A model generated the notes under the pieces. The model was not told where the DNA came from. It did not search any database and saw nothing but the letters and a program-made list of their open reading frames with translations. Both the position numbers and the translations under genes were made by a program. DNA of 64,000 nucleotides. It comes from Allantophomopsis cytisporea (taxonomy: Eukaryota > Ascomycota > Leotiomycetes > Phacidiales > Phacidiaceae). The stretch covers positions 930,001 to 994,000 of the forward strand of contig CP103022.1 in the NCBI GenBank assembly GCA_024752435.1, given 5' to 3'. Shown piece after piece: positions 62,901 to 64,000 of this stretch (positions are counted from its first letter, which is position 1; each line of letters starts with the position of its first letter).

Positions 62901-64000
62901 AAGAAGCTGAGAAGTGATCGATTTATGCTCCTTAGGCGAGGTTGGAGTTCACCCAAAAGCATCAAAACCGGGTTGGCGTAGAATTTTTTTATACAGTTAC
63001 AGATTGCAATCGCAGGATATCGTACTTGGGCTATTGCTTAATTTTACTTCGTACTTCTTACTTCCTAATGTACCGTCTACTTACCCCATACATTCATTTG
63101 TTCTGGAACATGGCGGGTTAGCTCGTGTGTCTTATCAATTTGCGTCCCGCGGTCAGTGTAATTGCAGTGTCGTATTGAACGGTCTTTCATAACGTTGTAG
63201 ATCTGCTGCCACTAAAATTGTAGTCCTGTTTATTAAATGTTCATGGTATAATATTGGAGATTTATTCCGTATGGCTCATTATTTCTCCGATAATTACGAG
63301 GCGGGGCAGGGCGCTTTTCGTGCATCGTTAAGAGAAATATGATGGTTGCTATTTCGTATGTACACACATACAAACAACCAAGCTCTAGAACTAGGTCAAA
63401 TCAGCATGACAAGACGAGGGGCGGTACTGCAGAAGGAGGATTCGTAACGAAGATGCCAGAGCTCTCTCTCAAACACTTGCAACAAGCCCCTCTGACAAAT
63501 TCCGCAGACTCCGTCTCAGTGTATCCGGCAACGCGGGACCTTGCAGCTCATCCCGAGATATTTCCAAAGCCAGCCAATTATCCTCGGATGGATTTGAACT
63601 GACAGGAGTCGTACACAATTGCGCACATGTCTTACGGGACATTGCTTTTGTAACACGCGCAAACAGAGCACAGAACGCGAATCAGTGTGTTTTGAAGGCG
63701 TAAGAATCCAACATAGTGGAATGAAGTGAAACAGTGACAGGAAACGGTGCGAGTGATGCTTGTTGTCTTCGAGAACAAACAAAATATCTGCAAGCTGGGA
63801 GGCTGCTTTTCTGCTGCGAACACACGCCTTGCAGCACATGTTTGACAAGTCCATTTCACTCTTCGTCTTTTGCCTCGAATTTCCATGAAGGTGAGGCTGC
63901 ACCTGGAATCCTCGATTCATGGCGTACATTAACATGGTGTTGAATGTCCGGGCTGAGGTGATGTGGTGTTAGTCGTTAGCTTCGACGCCACCACCGGACT
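59988..64000. other. Gene-poor right end
   Basis: Four kilobases with no gene I can support. The part from about 60,300 to 61,300 is A/T-rich. Open frames such as 61,239-61,538 (-) and 63,339-63,602 (+) show no domains, no fungal splice pattern linking them, and no composition like the genes to the left. I see no tandem array, tRNA or transposon ends. Confidence 0.5.

Noticed and set aside
63560..63650. GTTCAAATC on the minus strand, resembling a tRNA T-loop
   Set aside because: The flanking bases do not form a five-pair T-stem and no cloverleaf is possible.

Overview
The window looks like nuclear DNA of a filamentous ascomycete (Pezizomycotina). The evidence is short GT-AG introns, mostly about 50-100 nt, with CTAAC/CTGAT-like branch sites; fungal-only families (alpha-1,3-glucan synthase, a CRZ1-type calcineurin-responsive factor, a DUF7924 protein, a fungal tetraspanin, a fungal Zn2Cys6-type regulator); and long gene-free stretches full of microsatellites. 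Gene style and family content suggest Leotiomycetes (Helotiales), but that is inference and not proven by the sequence. I see eleven protein-coding genes, no convincing RNA gene, no intact transposon and no CRISPR.

Layout, left to right: the 3' part of a fungal transcription factor (+, cut by the left edge, to 1606); a Cys-rich, Ser/Ala-rich GPI-type wall protein (-, 3527-4282); a flavin-containing monooxygenase (+, 7738-9325); a tetraspanin (-, 11276-12102); a giant low-complexity protein of about 1,860 residues built from acidic-WG-basic modules, Ala/Lys/Glu coiled coils, polyproline runs and SUMO-interaction-like motifs (-, 13102-18948); a DUF7924 protein (-, 22140-23878) with a possible decayed ORF just beside it; CRZ1 (-, 24932-27231); a YRA1/ALY-type mRNA export adaptor (+, 30666-32114); a GPI-anchored GH13 enzyme of the AgtA type (-, 37530-39451); alpha-1,3-glucan synthase (+, 48934-56183); and a cytochrome P450 (+, 58177-59987). 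The last 4 kb has no recognisable gene.

The clearest functional unit is the divergent alpha-glucan pair at 37.5-56.2 kb. A membrane-bound synthase makes wall alpha-1,3-glucan, and a GPI-anchored GH13 enzyme, whose first conserved region ends Asn-Asn instead of Asn-His, probably acts as a transglycosylase on alpha-glucan at the cell surface. About 9.5 kb of apparently non-coding, repeat-rich DNA separates their start codons. CRZ1 (calcium/calcineurin signalling and wall stress), the tetraspanin and the GPI wall protein fit a cell-surface theme, but nothing in the sequence shows co-regulation.

The most unusual items are the WG-module/SIM giant protein and a probable poison exon inside the long second intron of the YRA1-like gene.
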